This document shows positions 43,882-52,876 of a DNA stretch of 64,000 nt, piece by piece. A model generated the notes under the pieces. The model was not told the DNA's origin. It saw only the letters and a program-made list of their open reading frames with translations, and ran no database searches. The stretch covers positions 49,415 to 113,414 of the forward strand of contig JAJPIA010000054.1 of NCBI GenBank assembly GCA_021324975.1. The letters are read 5' to 3'. The position numbers were made by a program, and so were the translations under genes. Within the stretch, counting starts at the first letter, position 1. Every line of letters starts with the position of its first letter. Origin of the DNA: Bacillota bacterium. Its GTDB lineage: Bacteria; Sysuimicrobiota; Sysuimicrobiia; Sysuimicrobiales; Segetimicrobiaceae.

Positions 43882-43903
43882 TATTATTGTATATACAATA
43901 ATA
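43882..43903. promoter_or_regulatory. Perfect 22-bp palindrome, MarR operator candidate
   Basis: TATTATTGTATATACAATAATA is a perfect palindrome in an AT-rich island unlike its GC-rich surroundings. Its core TTGTAT/ATACAA returns in the second site at 43908. It lies 45-66 bp before the MarR start. Confidence 0.65.
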
Positions 43904-43907
43904 AAGG

Positions 43908-43923
43908 TTGTATATGCATACAA
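43908..43923. promoter_or_regulatory. Second operator-like site, TTGTAT-ATGC-ATACAA
   Basis: The two 6-bp arms are perfectly inverted with a 4-bp centre. They repeat the half-site of the palindrome at 43882 with different spacing. Two such sites before a MarR gene suggest autoregulation. Confidence 0.55.
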
Positions 43924-43947
43924 TCATCGGGGGGGCTCGGCGGCACC

Positions 43948-44418
43948 GTGGACGAGCGTGAGAGGGATCGGCGGCAGTTGAAACGCGTCGCGGCGGAGTG
44001 CGCGGTTGTCAACCTGCGAAAGACCGCCCGCGCAGTCACACAGTTCTTCGACGAGGCGCTCGGACCGAGCGGACTGCGAGCCACCCAGTTTGCGGTGCTC
44101 GTCGCCGTCGCGCTCACCGACCCGCCGACCATGACCCGAATCGCGCGGGCCTTGGTGATGGATCCATCCACCGTAACACGGGACCTGCGGCTACTCGAGC
44201 GGGCCGGCATGGTGGCCACGGCGGACGGCAAGGACCGCCGCACACGATTCGTCGGAGTGACCCCTGAGGGCCGCGACCGACTGACGGCGGCGCTGCCGCT
44301 CTGGGAGCAGGCGCAGCATCGAGTCGTGCGGCGCGTCGGCGGGTCCCGGTGGCGCGAGATTCTGCACGAACTCTCGGCGGTTCGGACGCTGGCGCGAGAT
44401 TCGCACGAGGCGTTATAG
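43948..44418 (+). CDS. MarR-family transcriptional regulator
   Basis: A 156-residue regulator from GTG 43948. It shows the MarR layout: a leading helix (R-K-T-A-R-A-V-T-Q-F-F-D-E-A), L-R-A-T-Q-F-A-V-L-V-A-V-A-L, then the recognition helix in A-L-V-M-D-P-S-T-V-T-R-D-L-R-L-L-E-R-A-G and the wing with G-K-D-R-R-T-R-F-V-G-V-T-P-E-G. A GGGGGG run lies about 15 nt before the GTG. MarR members answer small phenolics or oxidants, and the two palindromes upstream are its probable operators. The next gene downstream is a small membrane protein. Confidence 0.88.
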   Translation: MDERERDRRQLKRVAAECAVVNLRKTARAVTQFFDEALGPSGLRATQFAVLVAVALTDPPTMTRIARALVMDPSTVTRDLRLLERAGMVATADGKDRRTRFVGVTPEGRDRLTAALPLWEQAQHRVVRRVGGSRWREILHELSAVRTLARDSHEAL

Positions 44419-44443
44419 AAACGCAAGAAAAAGGAGGAGATCC

Positions 44444-45167
44444 ATGCTAGAGGTCATTGGTGCGATTGTTTATGCGGCGCTCTACGCAACGCTCGTCGGC
44501 GTTCTCGTGGGGTTTTCACCGGCGCGCCCGTCTACGAAGCTCGCCCTGACGGCGGCCGCGGCGCTGTGGGGTGTGCTCATCGTCACCATTGCCGGCCTCG
44601 GGCTCGGTGTTACGGGCGCCGTCGGGCGGCTTCCGATTCCCGTGGTGGCGTTCGCCGTGTTCCTCGCGCTGCTGTTCGGCGCGTGGGGTGCACGCCGGCA
44701 ATTTCGGGATGCGCTGCTTTCCGTGCCGCTTCCGGTGCTCGTCGCGCTGAACGCCGGCCGCGTAGCAGGCATCCTCATGGCGATTTCGGCCGCACAGGGG
44801 CGCCTATCCGCGCCGTTCGGGCCGGCCGCAGGGTGGGGCGACGCGTTGACGGGCGCCCTGGCGATTCCGGTGGCGGCGATCGCTGCCGCGGGGGGCAAGA
44901 ACCGGGGTTGGGTGTTTGCCTGGAATCTTCTCGGTGCCGCGGATCTCATCAACGCGGTTACGCTCGGCGCGCTCTCCGCACCCGGCACACCGTTTCGGGT
45001 CTTTACCGAAGGGCCGGGCACGGCGGTCATGGGCCGCCCTTCCGTGGATCATCGTCCCGACGATGCTCGTCCCGATCTATGGCCTGATCCACTTTGCGGT
45101 CGCCGCGAAGATCATATCTGATGCGCGGGCGCGACAGGCGGTGTTGCCGGCGCGCTCCTGGGCCTGA
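44444..45167 (+). pseudogene. Membrane protein gene with a single-base frameshift
   Basis: About 240 residues when the frames are joined, with six or seven hydrophobic helices. The first frame runs to position 45121 but its last part is hydrophilic and out of family; the second frame, ending 45167, continues with A-A-L-P-W-I-I-V-P-T-M-L-V-P-I-Y-G-L-I-H-F. Removing one G from the GGG at 45031-45033 joins them exactly. A strong AAAGGAGG site precedes ATG 44444. It may form an operon with the MarR gene. It may be intact in the organism if the extra G is a sequencing error. Confidence 0.6.
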
Positions 45168-45178
45168 GCATTATCGTG

Positions 45179-46132
45179 CTAATCGTACTTGATGCGCGGG
45201 TCGGCCCATCCGTACAGGACGTCCGCCAGCAGGTTGCCGAGAACGGTCAGCACGCCGACGATGACGACGATGCCCAGCAGGACTGGATAGTCGCGGCTGC
45301 CCGCCGCGTCCCAGAACAGCAGGCCCATGCCGGGGTAGTTGAAAACCGTCTCGATGATCACGGCGCCGCTGAAGAGGAACGGCAGCGACAGCCCGACCAG
45401 CGTGATGAGCGGCAGCAGAGCATTCTTGAAGGCGTGCCGGACGAGCAGCCGCCCGCGGGAGACGCCTTTCGCTTCCGCGGTACGGATGTAGTCCTGGACC
45501 AGCGCCTCGATCATGGAGGACCGCACGTACCGACTCCAGCCGGCCACCGTGAGGAGCACGAGGGTGGCCGGCGGCAGCACCAGGTGGACCGCGAGCGTCT
45601 CGAGGCCTGGATGGGCGTCCGTGGGATTGGTGATCCCGCCCGCCGGCAGCCATCCCATCTTGTAGGCGAAAATCGAGACCAGGATGATTCCAAGCCAGAA
45701 GCTCGGCATCGAGTACAGGAAGTACACGACGCCGGTCAGCACGTGATCCACCCACGAGTTGCGGTGCGTCGCCTGATAGATGCCCACGGCGATCGCGATC
45801 AGGTGCGAGATCGCGATCGCTGTGACGACCAACATCAGTGTGTGCGGCAGGTTCGTCGTAATGAGCCGCAAGACGGTCTCATGGTACGTGTAGGCGTAGC
45901 CGAAGTCGCCTCGCAGGAGGTGCCCCAACCAGATCAGGTACTGAACGCCGAGCGGCCTGTCTAACCCGAGCGCGTGGTTGATTTGGGCGACGAGCTCGGG
46001 AGTCGCCTGATCCCCAAGCATGGCCGTCGCGGGCCCGCCGGGCACGATGTGGATCAGGACGAAGCTGAGGAACGTCAAGAGCAGCAACGTCGGGGTCGCC
46101 TCGGCGGCGCGCCGGAGAATCAGCCGCGTCAC
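45179..46132 (-). CDS. Peptide/nickel ABC transporter permease, DppB type
   Basis: A 317-residue permease with about six helices. The start T-R-L-I-L-R-R-A-A-E and L-I-H-I-V-P-G-G-P-A are typical of DppB/OppB N-termini, as is the EAA-type loop I-R-T-A-E-A-K-G-V-S-R-G-R-L-L-V-R-H. The C-terminus has V-F-N-Y-P-G-M-G-L-L-F. GTG 46132 is used; the longer frame upstream lacks family sequence. It is the last gene of the SBP-permease-permease set that begins at 48871. The partner ATPases are not in this cluster. Confidence 0.9.
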   Translation of the reverse strand: MTRLILRRAAEATPTLLLLTFLSFVLIHIVPGGPATAMLGDQATPELVAQINHALGLDRPLGVQYLIWLGHLLRGDFGYAYTYHETVLRLITTNLPHTLMLVVTAIAISHLIAIAVGIYQATHRNSWVDHVLTGVVYFLYSMPSFWLGIILVSIFAYKMGWLPAGGITNPTDAHPGLETLAVHLVLPPATLVLLTVAGWSRYVRSSMIEALVQDYIRTAEAKGVSRGRLLVRHAFKNALLPLITLVGLSLPFLFSGAVIIETVFNYPGMGLLFWDAAGSRDYPVLLGIVVIVGVLTVLGNLLADVLYGWADPRIKYD

Positions 46133-46224
46133 GGGATCGGCAGCTCCCCCGGGTTCCCGCCGGGCGAGTTCGGAAGCGATTCGCGGAGACGGTCCGGGCC
46201 GGCAGGCATGCCTCGGCAATCCAC

Positions 46225-47127
46225 CTACAGATCCCGGCGCAGGCGCGTGTCGAACGCCTCCCGCAGCGCATCGCCAAGAAAATTGACCGAGACGATCGCG
46301 ATAAGCAGCGCCAGCCCCGGCGGATACACGAGCCACCACGCGTTCCGCGGGAGGTACGACATCGACGTGGCGAGCATGGCGCCCCAGTTGGGCGCCGGCG
46401 GCGGCAGCCCCAGACCCAGGAAGCTCAGGGCCGCCACCAGGAGCACGGCGTCCGCGATGCCAAACGTCGCGGTGACGACGATCGTGCCGACGGCGTTGGG
46501 CAACAGGTGCAGGAGCACGACCCGGAGCCGCGAGGCGCCGGCCGCGACCGACGCCTCCACGTACGTGCGCTCCCGGAGCGACAGCACTTCGGCGCGCACG
46601 AGACGGCTGACGGGGTGCCAGGCGACGAACCCGATCAAGAAGACGAGCAGCCCCGCGCTCGGCTTGAACACGGAGTTGACGAACAGCAGCAGGAACAGCC
46701 CGGGGACGGCACGGAGGAGGTCCACCACCCGCATCATGACCGTGTCGGTCCACCGGCCGCCGTACCCCGCCGCGAGCCCGTACGCGATACCGATCACCAG
46801 TGAGGTCATGGCCGCGGCGAACCCGACTTCCAACGAGAGCTGCCCGCCCACCATGAGGCGGCTCAGCACGTCGCGCCCGAGTTCGTCGGTCCCGAGCGGA
46901 TGGGCGGCCGACGGCGGCCGCAGCGTGTGCAGGATGTCGACGGCAGTCGGAACGGTCTGGTACACGGGCGGGCCGAGGAAGCAGAGGCCGACGATGAACA
47001 CCATCCCCGCCGCCCCGGCCCACGTGAGCGGATGGCGGCGGAGGGTTTTCCAGTTGCGGGCGTAGCGGCCTTCGGTCGGCGCCGCCCTGAGCGCCGCGCG
47101 TCCGGCCGCCGCGCGCTCCACGCTCAC
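46225..47127 (-). CDS. Peptide/nickel ABC transporter permease, DppC type
   Basis: A 300-residue permease with the DppC/OppC features: an N-terminal helix after R-R-H-P-L-T-W-A-G, H-P-L-G-T-D-E-L-G-R-D-V-L-S-R, the EAA loop Y-V-E-A-S-V-A-A-G-A-S-R-L-R-V-V-L, and the family end G-D-A-L-R-E-A-F-D-T-R-L. It would pair with the DppB-type protein to form the membrane channel. Spacing is 92 bp to the downstream permease and 10 bp to the upstream SBP gene. Confidence 0.9.
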   Translation of the reverse strand: MSVERAAAGRAALRAAPTEGRYARNWKTLRRHPLTWAGAAGMVFIVGLCFLGPPVYQTVPTAVDILHTLRPPSAAHPLGTDELGRDVLSRLMVGGQLSLEVGFAAAMTSLVIGIAYGLAAGYGGRWTDTVMMRVVDLLRAVPGLFLLLFVNSVFKPSAGLLVFLIGFVAWHPVSRLVRAEVLSLRERTYVEASVAAGASRLRVVLLHLLPNAVGTIVVTATFGIADAVLLVAALSFLGLGLPPPAPNWGAMLATSMSYLPRNAWWLVYPPGLALLIAIVSVNFLGDALREAFDTRLRRDL

Positions 47128-47137
47128 CGCGCGCGCG

Positions 47138-48871
47138 TCAGCGGCTGCGCCACCAGTACTGGGGCAGGATCTGCCCCGTGAAGTCGTTGCGCGTCTCGAT
47201 CACGCCGTGCACGTCCTTTTCCGCCTCGTAGAGGCCGAACTGCCGCGGCATCCAGATCTGCGGCAGCACCTTCGCCACGTACTCCTCGTAGGCGTTCATC
47301 GCGGCCTGCGCGGCGGCCGGCGTCGGATGCGGGGCCAGCGTGGCGTCGATCAGGTTGTCCAGCTTTGGGTCGGAGAACTCGTAGAAATTGTACGCGGCGC
47401 CGGTCTTGTAGATGCCGTCGCCCGTCGGATAGCTCGCGCCCCAGACCCAGCAGATCCCGCCCTGGATCTGCCACTGGTCGGCGTCGCTTCGCAGGTGCAT
47501 CCCGACCATTTGAGCGAACGTCCTCGGCTGCAACTGGACGGCGATGCCTTCCTTGGCCCAGTCGCTCTGAATGAGCTGCACCATCGCCTCGATCGTCGTG
47601 TTCCCGCTGATGTACTGCATCGTGAACCTCAACTGCTGTCCCTGCGCGTTCGTCATGACCCCGTTGTTCATAGACCAGCCGTGCTCCGAGAGCGCGCGCC
47701 TGCCGCCCGCGGGATCGAACGGATACGGCGGGGTCCGGAGCTTGGGATCGAGGAAGGTCGGCGGAATCAGCGGCACCGGCCCGCTGCCAATGACGCCCTG
47801 ACCATGGTACAGGGTGTCGATGATGTCGCGCTGGTCGATGCCCATCGCCATCGCCTGCCGCACGGGCAGCTGCCTGAGGAGTGGCCCGACTTGCGGGTTG
47901 ATGAAGTTGAGATACAGCCGGCAGTACCCATAGCTCGTGCTCGTGAAGAATGTGTAGTTCGACAGCTGATTCCGGGTGTCGTAGTCCGTCGGCGGCAGAT
48001 AGCCGACCTGAACGGCGCCGGTTCTGAGGGCTCCCACTTCCGCGGCGTCGGACGTCTGGTAGGCATAGATGAACCTGTCGAGATACGGCTTGTGGCCGCT
48101 GTACGCCGGGTTGGGCACGAAGGACCATGATTGCTTGTCGACGGCCGATTCCATCTTCCACGGCCCGTCGACAACCGTGAAGAACGAGACGTTGTTCCCG
48201 TTTTTGGTGATGTAGGCCAGCTCCGCGGCGGGATCGTTGGGATACTTGTTCCAGTCGTGCGCCGGAAGCGGCCTGAGCTGCGACAGCCCGTCGTACTCGA
48301 ACCAGAGCTGATTGACCGGGTGCGTGAGGGTGACGGTGAACTCGGTCGGACCGACCACCGTCACGGCCTTGACGAACGCGGGGATGCCTCCGAAGCCGGA
48401 TTGGGCGTACGGCCACGGCCGCGGCGCAGACTTGGCGCTCGCGGTCTGGATCAGGTGCCAGGTGAAGAGCACGTCGTCTGCCGTGACCGGCTTGCCGTCC
48501 GACCAGTGCCACTTGGGGTTCATGCGCACGGTGTAAACCGTGCCGTCCCGGTTCCAGGAAACCGCGCTCGCAACGCTGTGGCTGAAGTCGATCTTGCCGT
48601 CCGGGCCGACCCAGAACAACGGCTTGTACATCATGGTATTGGCCAGGCTGTCCACCACGGTGTTGTACGCGGCCGGCCTGAGCGGCATATACCAGTTGAT
48701 GTCCTGCGGGCCCACCGCGTACACCACGGTACCGCCCGTCTGCGGGGCCCCCGCGGCCCCGGCGCCGCCTGCGACCGGTAGGACTGCCGTAAGCGCCGCG
48801 ACGACATACCATAGCAACCCGCGCAAAGCGGGCACTCCCTTCACGCGACCTCGCACGGTGGTCCTACTCAT
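47138..48871 (-). CDS. Peptide ABC transporter substrate-binding protein
   Basis: A 577-residue family-5 solute-binding protein. A signal peptide (about residues 15-43) ends near G-A-A-G-A-P without a lipobox cysteine, so it may be free or membrane-tethered by the helix. The mature domain has Y-A-V-G-P-Q-D-I-N-W, W-H-W-S-D-G-K-P-V-T-A-D-D-V-L-F-T-W, and R-Q-A-M-A-M-G-I-D-Q, all typical of DppA/OppA proteins. It is the first gene of the importer operon. The ligand may be a peptide, a metal complex or a sugar. Confidence 0.9.
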   Translation of the reverse strand: MSRTTVRGRVKGVPALRGLLWYVVAALTAVLPVAGGAGAAGAPQTGGTVVYAVGPQDINWYMPLRPAAYNTVVDSLANTMMYKPLFWVGPDGKIDFSHSVASAVSWNRDGTVYTVRMNPKWHWSDGKPVTADDVLFTWHLIQTASAKSAPRPWPYAQSGFGGIPAFVKAVTVVGPTEFTVTLTHPVNQLWFEYDGLSQLRPLPAHDWNKYPNDPAAELAYITKNGNNVSFFTVVDGPWKMESAVDKQSWSFVPNPAYSGHKPYLDRFIYAYQTSDAAEVGALRTGAVQVGYLPPTDYDTRNQLSNYTFFTSTSYGYCRLYLNFINPQVGPLLRQLPVRQAMAMGIDQRDIIDTLYHGQGVIGSGPVPLIPPTFLDPKLRTPPYPFDPAGGRRALSEHGWSMNNGVMTNAQGQQLRFTMQYISGNTTIEAMVQLIQSDWAKEGIAVQLQPRTFAQMVGMHLRSDADQWQIQGGICWVWGASYPTGDGIYKTGAAYNFYEFSDPKLDNLIDATLAPHPTPAAAQAAMNAYEEYVAKVLPQIWMPRQFGLYEAEKDVHGVIETRNDFTGQILPQYWWRSR

Positions 48872-49083
48872 CCCTTCACCTCCATGCGCGCCAACGTCTT
48901 GTGGCTCCTATGGTTCCCTGTGAGCCGCCGCTGCCCCTCGCCCGGCGTATCCACCCCCGTCCCCCCGCTCCTTACGCGCCGTTGCCCCGGCGCCGCGTGA
49001 CGGATCTATTCACGACACGCGACACTGTTCGATGAACTCCCAGTTGATGTCCAGGATCTCCAGGCGGGCCAACCTCCTCGGGG

Positions 49084-50088
49084 TTAGCGCAGCAAGAAGC
49101 CCTCGCCGAGCGGATCGTCGGCGTCGAGCACAAAGGTATGAAACCCGGTGAGAAACGCCTGGCCCGTCACCTCTGGGACGACCGCGGGCACGGTTGCCAC
49201 CGTGGTCGCCTCGACAAGGCGCCCGGTGAATCGCGTCCGGGCCAGGCTCTCATTCACAAACGGCCGGCCGAGCGCAAGGCGCCCCGACGCCCAGTGCGAG
49301 GCCATGAGCGCCGACGTGCACGTGCCGCACGGCGACCGGTCCACTTCGCGATCGGCGAACACGGTTAGGCTCGTTTGATCCGCGCCGGGGTGCGCGGGGG
49401 GCCAGTAGGTGACCACCCCGTAGAGCCCCCGGATGTCCGGCTCAGCCGGATGCGCCACATCGGCCGCCGCCTCGGTCGCGGATCGGATGGCGGTGCTCGC
49501 CTCCACTAAGCCGCGCAGAGGACCGGGCGAGTCGCCGAGGCCGGCGGCCTGCGCATCAACGAGCGCGTAAAATGCGCCACCCCACGCCACCGTCACCGGC
49601 ACCGGGCCGAGGTCGGTCACCGGGACGGAGACCGGAGGGAGCGCGAAACTCGGAACGTTCCGCATCGTGACGTCACGGACCCGCCCGCCGGCGACGCGCG
49701 CCCGCGCCCGGACGAGGCCCGCCGGGGTATCGAATGCGAGGTGCGTCTCCGGCGCTTCCGCCGGGACGTGTCCCGTCTCGATCAAGACCGTCGTCAGTCC
49801 GATGATGCCGTGCCCGCACATGGTACTGTAGCCCTCGTTGTGCATGAACAGGACGCCGTAGTTCGCCTCGGACGTGACCGGCGGCGTCAGGATGCAGCCG
49901 TACATGTCGTGATGACCTCGGGGCTCCCACATGAGGAGCCGGCGCACGGCATCGAGCCGCTCGCTCATGTACCGGCGCCGCTCGAGCATCGTCGTGCCGG
50001 GAATGGTCGGGATGCCGCCCATGACGACGCGAAGCGGCTCGCCGGCGGCGTGGCAATCGATGGTCTGCACAAGACGCGCGTACCCCAT
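49084..50088 (-). CDS. Proline racemase/4-hydroxyproline epimerase family enzyme
   Basis: A 334-residue cytosolic enzyme. The first catalytic Cys91 is in T-M-C-G-H-G-I-I-G and the second Cys254 in D-R-S-P-C-G-T; both bases being Cys fits racemase or epimerase, not the dehydratase variant with Thr in the second site. An extra Cys257 replaces the usual Gly in C-G-T-G-T-S-A. ATG 50088 is used: the family starts near Q-T-I-D-C-H-A-A-G-E-P. It stands alone beside an HTH gene on the other strand and could use proline or hydroxyproline. Confidence 0.87.
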   Translation of the reverse strand: MGYARLVQTIDCHAAGEPLRVVMGGIPTIPGTTMLERRRYMSERLDAVRRLLMWEPRGHHDMYGCILTPPVTSEANYGVLFMHNEGYSTMCGHGIIGLTTVLIETGHVPAEAPETHLAFDTPAGLVRARARVAGGRVRDVTMRNVPSFALPPVSVPVTDLGPVPVTVAWGGAFYALVDAQAAGLGDSPGPLRGLVEASTAIRSATEAAADVAHPAEPDIRGLYGVVTYWPPAHPGADQTSLTVFADREVDRSPCGTCTSALMASHWASGRLALGRPFVNESLARTRFTGRLVEATTVATVPAVVPEVTGQAFLTGFHTFVLDADDPLGEGFLLR

Positions 50089-50165
50089 GACGCTGGAGTT
50101 CGCCGGGCCCAGCCCCTCTCCCCGCGGGCAGGGAGACGCGCGTCGGACCGCCAACACAGCAGGCC

Positions 50166-50534
50166 ATGAACCGGAAGTTCCTGACGCCCGATGAGGTGGC
50201 AACACACCTGCGCGTGTCGGCCGAGGTGATCCGTCGCCTGCTCCGTCGACGCGAGCTGCCGGCGATCCGCGTCGGCCGCGCGTGGCGCGTCGAGGAAGAC
50301 GAGTTGCGCCGGTGGATCAGCCGCCGTCTCATCGCGGTGCCGCGCGCCAACGCGGGCGGCCCGTGCCTGTGCGGGTGCGGGAACGCGACGGCGACGCAGC
50401 GTGCGCGTTTTCTCCCCGGGCACGACGGGAAATTGATTCACCGGCTGATGACGGAACGCGGGCTCACGTTCGACGCGGCGCGCGAGGCGGTGCGCCGCAT
50501 GCACCGGCCCCGCGTGCAGGAGCGGCTCTTTTAA
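50166..50534 (+). CDS. Helix-turn-helix (excisionase/MerR-like) domain protein
   Basis: A 122-residue protein. Residues 1-55 are the excisionase-type domain: F-L-T-P-D-E-V-A-T-H-L-R-V-S-A-E-V-I-R-R-L-L and L-P-A-I-R-V-G-R-A-W-R-V-E-E-D-E-L. After it comes a Cys-containing segment C-L-C-G-C-G-N-A-T that might bind a metal, then F-L-P-G-H-D-G-K. The second part is a conserved domain that I do not recognise by name. It diverges from the racemase gene and is 128 bp before the XRE gene. Confidence 0.75.
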   Translation: MNRKFLTPDEVATHLRVSAEVIRRLLRRRELPAIRVGRAWRVEEDELRRWISRRLIAVPRANAGGPCLCGCGNATATQRARFLPGHDGKLIHRLMTERGLTFDAAREAVRRMHRPRVQERLF

Positions 50535-50661
50535 CCGCGGCGAATTGCACTTTCGGGACGAGCGGGGTATCCTCTGGATAGGCACGGCGGCCGCGTCGAA
50601 GCGGCCGCTGCGGGGGATCCCGGGAAGGAGGGTGTCGCGATGGCTTCGCGGCACTGAACGA

Positions 50662-51240
50662 ATGGAGAAGCGGTACGTCGTCGACCTACGGCGGGCTTTC
50701 GGGAGGCGTGTGCAGGAAGCCCGGCACGCTACGCGGATGAGCCAGGCCCTACTGGCGCGGCAGCTCGGCCTGCGCAGCGGCGTCGCGGTCGGGGACTGGG
50801 AACGCGGCAAGGCCCTCCCGAAGTTCGAGACGTTCCTCAGACTGTGCGAGGCGCTCAACCAGCCCCCGGCGTTTTTCATCGAGGGCTATCGGGACCGTCC
50901 GCAAAAGGATCCCGCCCAGATGCTCCAGCAGAGTCTGGAGGCGATCGAGCAACGCGGCGCGCAGCGCCACCTGGAATTGCTGCACCGCCTGGAACACCTG
51001 CCCGTCGAGGTCGGCCGCAGCATCGCGCCGGAGGAGCTCCGTGCGGCGCTCGAGCGGATGCGGTTCGAGGACGCCGCACCGGTCGCGGAGGCGCGGCTTC
51101 GCGCCGCCTTGAGCCACCGCCGCGGCGGTGGCGACGAGGACGCGGAACGCGCGGTCGCGCGCGAGGCGCTGCGGCAGGGGTGGGACGCGGCGCGCGAGGC
51201 GCTGCGGGAGTGGCTGCAACAACGCGGCAAGATCGTGTGA
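50662..51240 (+). CDS. XRE-family HTH regulator with long charged C-terminal region
   Basis: A 192-residue protein. Residues 8-70 form an XRE/Cro HTH (F-G-R-R-V-Q-E-A-R, M-S-Q-A-L-L-A-R-Q-L-G-L-R, V-G-D-W-E-R-G-K-A-L-P-K-F). The rest is helical and charged with many Glu, Arg and Ala, probably a coiled coil for oligomerisation. ATG 50662 is used because an earlier GTG/ATG frame has no family sequence. The GTG of the next gene overlaps its TGA. Confidence 0.8.
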   Translation: MEKRYVVDLRRAFGRRVQEARHATRMSQALLARQLGLRSGVAVGDWERGKALPKFETFLRLCEALNQPPAFFIEGYRDRPQKDPAQMLQQSLEAIEQRGAQRHLELLHRLEHLPVEVGRSIAPEELRAALERMRFEDAAPVAEARLRAALSHRRGGGDEDAERAVAREALRQGWDAAREALREWLQQRGKIV

Positions 51241-51599
51241 CCCCACCGCGGTTGTTTGTATACGGCACGCTCCAGGACGAGACGCTGGTCGAGCGTCTGA
51301 TCGAGCACCGGCTCCCGTGGCGGCCCGCGGTCCTGCCGGATCACGAACGCCTCGAGGACGCGACGATCGGGTACCCCGTGATTCACCCGCTTCCGGGGGC
51401 GTGCGTCCGCGGCCGGGTGCTGGACGGGGTAGATGCCGCCGCCCTCGCCGCGTTCGACGCCTACGAGGGCGACGAATACCGGCGCGATGTTGTGCGGGTC
51501 AGGACCGAGGACGGTGGCGAGGTGGACGCGTACGTCTACGTGCCGGTACAGGCCGGCGCGGGCGCGTCCCGCACCGGAGACACCGGCGGGCGCGGCTAG
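51237..51599 (+). CDS. Gamma-glutamylcyclotransferase-like (AIG2/GGCT fold) protein
   Basis: A 120-residue protein with the GGCT fold: R-L-F-V-Y-G-T-L-Q-D at the start (substrate-binding Y-G-T-L motif), V-R-G-R-V-L-D-G-V and F-D-A-Y-E-G-D-E-Y-R-R, in which Glu of D-x-Y-E-G is the usual catalytic position. GTG 51237 overlaps the upstream stop by 3 bp. It may cleave gamma-glutamyl groups, but many members have unknown substrates. Confidence 0.85.
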   Translation: MTPPRLFVYGTLQDETLVERLIEHRLPWRPAVLPDHERLEDATIGYPVIHPLPGACVRGRVLDGVDAAALAAFDAYEGDEYRRDVVRVRTEDGGEVDAYVYVPVQAGAGASRTGDTGGRG

Positions 51600-51652
51600 T
51601 GCACCAGGGCATTCCTTTCTACCCTCGTCGCAGATACGACACGCGGCACTAG
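51596..51652. repeat. CTAG-ended interspersed repeat, copy 2
   Basis: 57 bp between CTAGTGC (51596-51602) and its exact inverse GCACTAG (51646-51652). The core CTCGTCGCAGATACG resembles CTCGTCGCACATACG of copy 3. Both flanking genes have their stop codons inside the ends. Confidence 0.55.
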
Positions 51653-52854
51653 GTCGCGCGCCGGGGATAACGCTCCAGCGCCGCGCGCATGCGCTCGAGC
51701 GCTTCGCTAATCGCTTCCACTGAATTCGCGTAACTCAGCCGCAAGAAGCCTTGACCGTGGGCGCCAAAGGCGGTGCCGGCCAGCACCGCGACCCCGGCGT
51801 CCCGGAGCAAGTAGTCCTGCAGCCGCGCGGCGTCGGCGTCCACGCCCCTCGTGCTTGGAAACGCGTAGAATGCGCCGAGCGGCTCCCGGCACGACACGCC
51901 CGGAAGAGCGTTGAGGCCCCGCACGATCACGTCGCGCCGCCGGCGGAACTCCCGCACCATGCGCTCCACGCAGTCCTGCGGCCCGCGCAGCGCGGCGATC
52001 CCGGCGATCTGCGTGAACGCCGCGGTGCACGAGTTGGAATTGACCATGAGCTGCGCGACCCGCGCGGCCAGCTCCGCCCGCATCACGCCGTATCCGAGCC
52101 GCCATCCGGTCATGGCATACGTCTTGCTGAACCCGTCGAGGATCACGGTCTGCGGCTGCATGGCGGGCAGGGACGCCGGGCTCTGAAACGCGCCCTCGTA
52201 GAGGATGCGGCCATAGATCTCGTCGGACAGCACCGTGATCGGCCGGCCGCGCACCATCTCCGCGATCGCTTCCAGGTCGTCCCGCGACAGCACCCCGGCG
52301 GTGGGGTTGTGCGGCGAGTTGAGGACGACAAGGCGCGTCCGTGGTGACAGCAGCCGGCGGAGATCCTCGGGATCCGCGCGGAACGCCCGGTCTTCCCGCA
52401 GTACCCACGGCACGGCCCGGGCGCCGGCAAACCGCGCCACCGACTCGTAGATCGGAAAACCCGGATCAGGATAGATGACCTCGTCCCCGGGATTGACCAA
52501 GGCGAGGATCGCGAAGAAGATTACCGGCTTGCCGCCCGGCGTGATGACGATGTGCTCCGGCGTCACGTCGATGCCGCGTGTGCGGGCGATGTACTCGGCG
52601 ATCGCCTCGCGCGCCTCCGGTAGCCCGGCCGCGGGCGTGTAGTGCGTGAAGCCGTCGCGCATCGCCCGGATCCCCGCCTCCTTGATGTGCTCCGGGGTGT
52701 CGAAATCGGGCTCCCCGATCTCCAGATGGATGACGGACCGGCCCTGCGCCTCGAGGGCCCGGGCCCGCGCGAGCACCTCGAACGCGGTCTCCGTGCCGAG
52801 CCGGCTCATGCGATCGGCAAGGTGCGGCACCGGCGTGGCCGGACGGATGCTCAC
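51649..52854 (-). CDS. PLP-dependent class I/II aminotransferase
   Basis: A 401-residue aminotransferase of fold type I. The PLP lysine is in G-F-S-K-T-Y-A-M-T-G-W-R-L-G-Y; other motifs are H-L-E-I-G-E-P-D-F-D-T, P-G-G-K-P-V-I-F, V-V-L-N-S-P-H-N-P-T-A-G and I-Y-G-R-I-L. It is like the AspC/AraT/alanine group. The acceptor is not predictable. It is followed downstream by the repeat, and its start lies 22 bp after the ahcY stop on the same strand. Confidence 0.92.
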   Translation of the reverse strand: MSIRPATPVPHLADRMSRLGTETAFEVLARARALEAQGRSVIHLEIGEPDFDTPEHIKEAGIRAMRDGFTHYTPAAGLPEAREAIAEYIARTRGIDVTPEHIVITPGGKPVIFFAILALVNPGDEVIYPDPGFPIYESVARFAGARAVPWVLREDRAFRADPEDLRRLLSPRTRLVVLNSPHNPTAGVLSRDDLEAIAEMVRGRPITVLSDEIYGRILYEGAFQSPASLPAMQPQTVILDGFSKTYAMTGWRLGYGVMRAELAARVAQLMVNSNSCTAAFTQIAGIAALRGPQDCVERMVREFRRRRDVIVRGLNALPGVSCREPLGAFYAFPSTRGVDADAARLQDYLLRDAGVAVLAGTAFGAHGQGFLRLSYANSVEAISEALERMRAALERYPRRAT

Positions 52855-52876
52855 CGCCGCCTCCTGTCCGCGCGGC

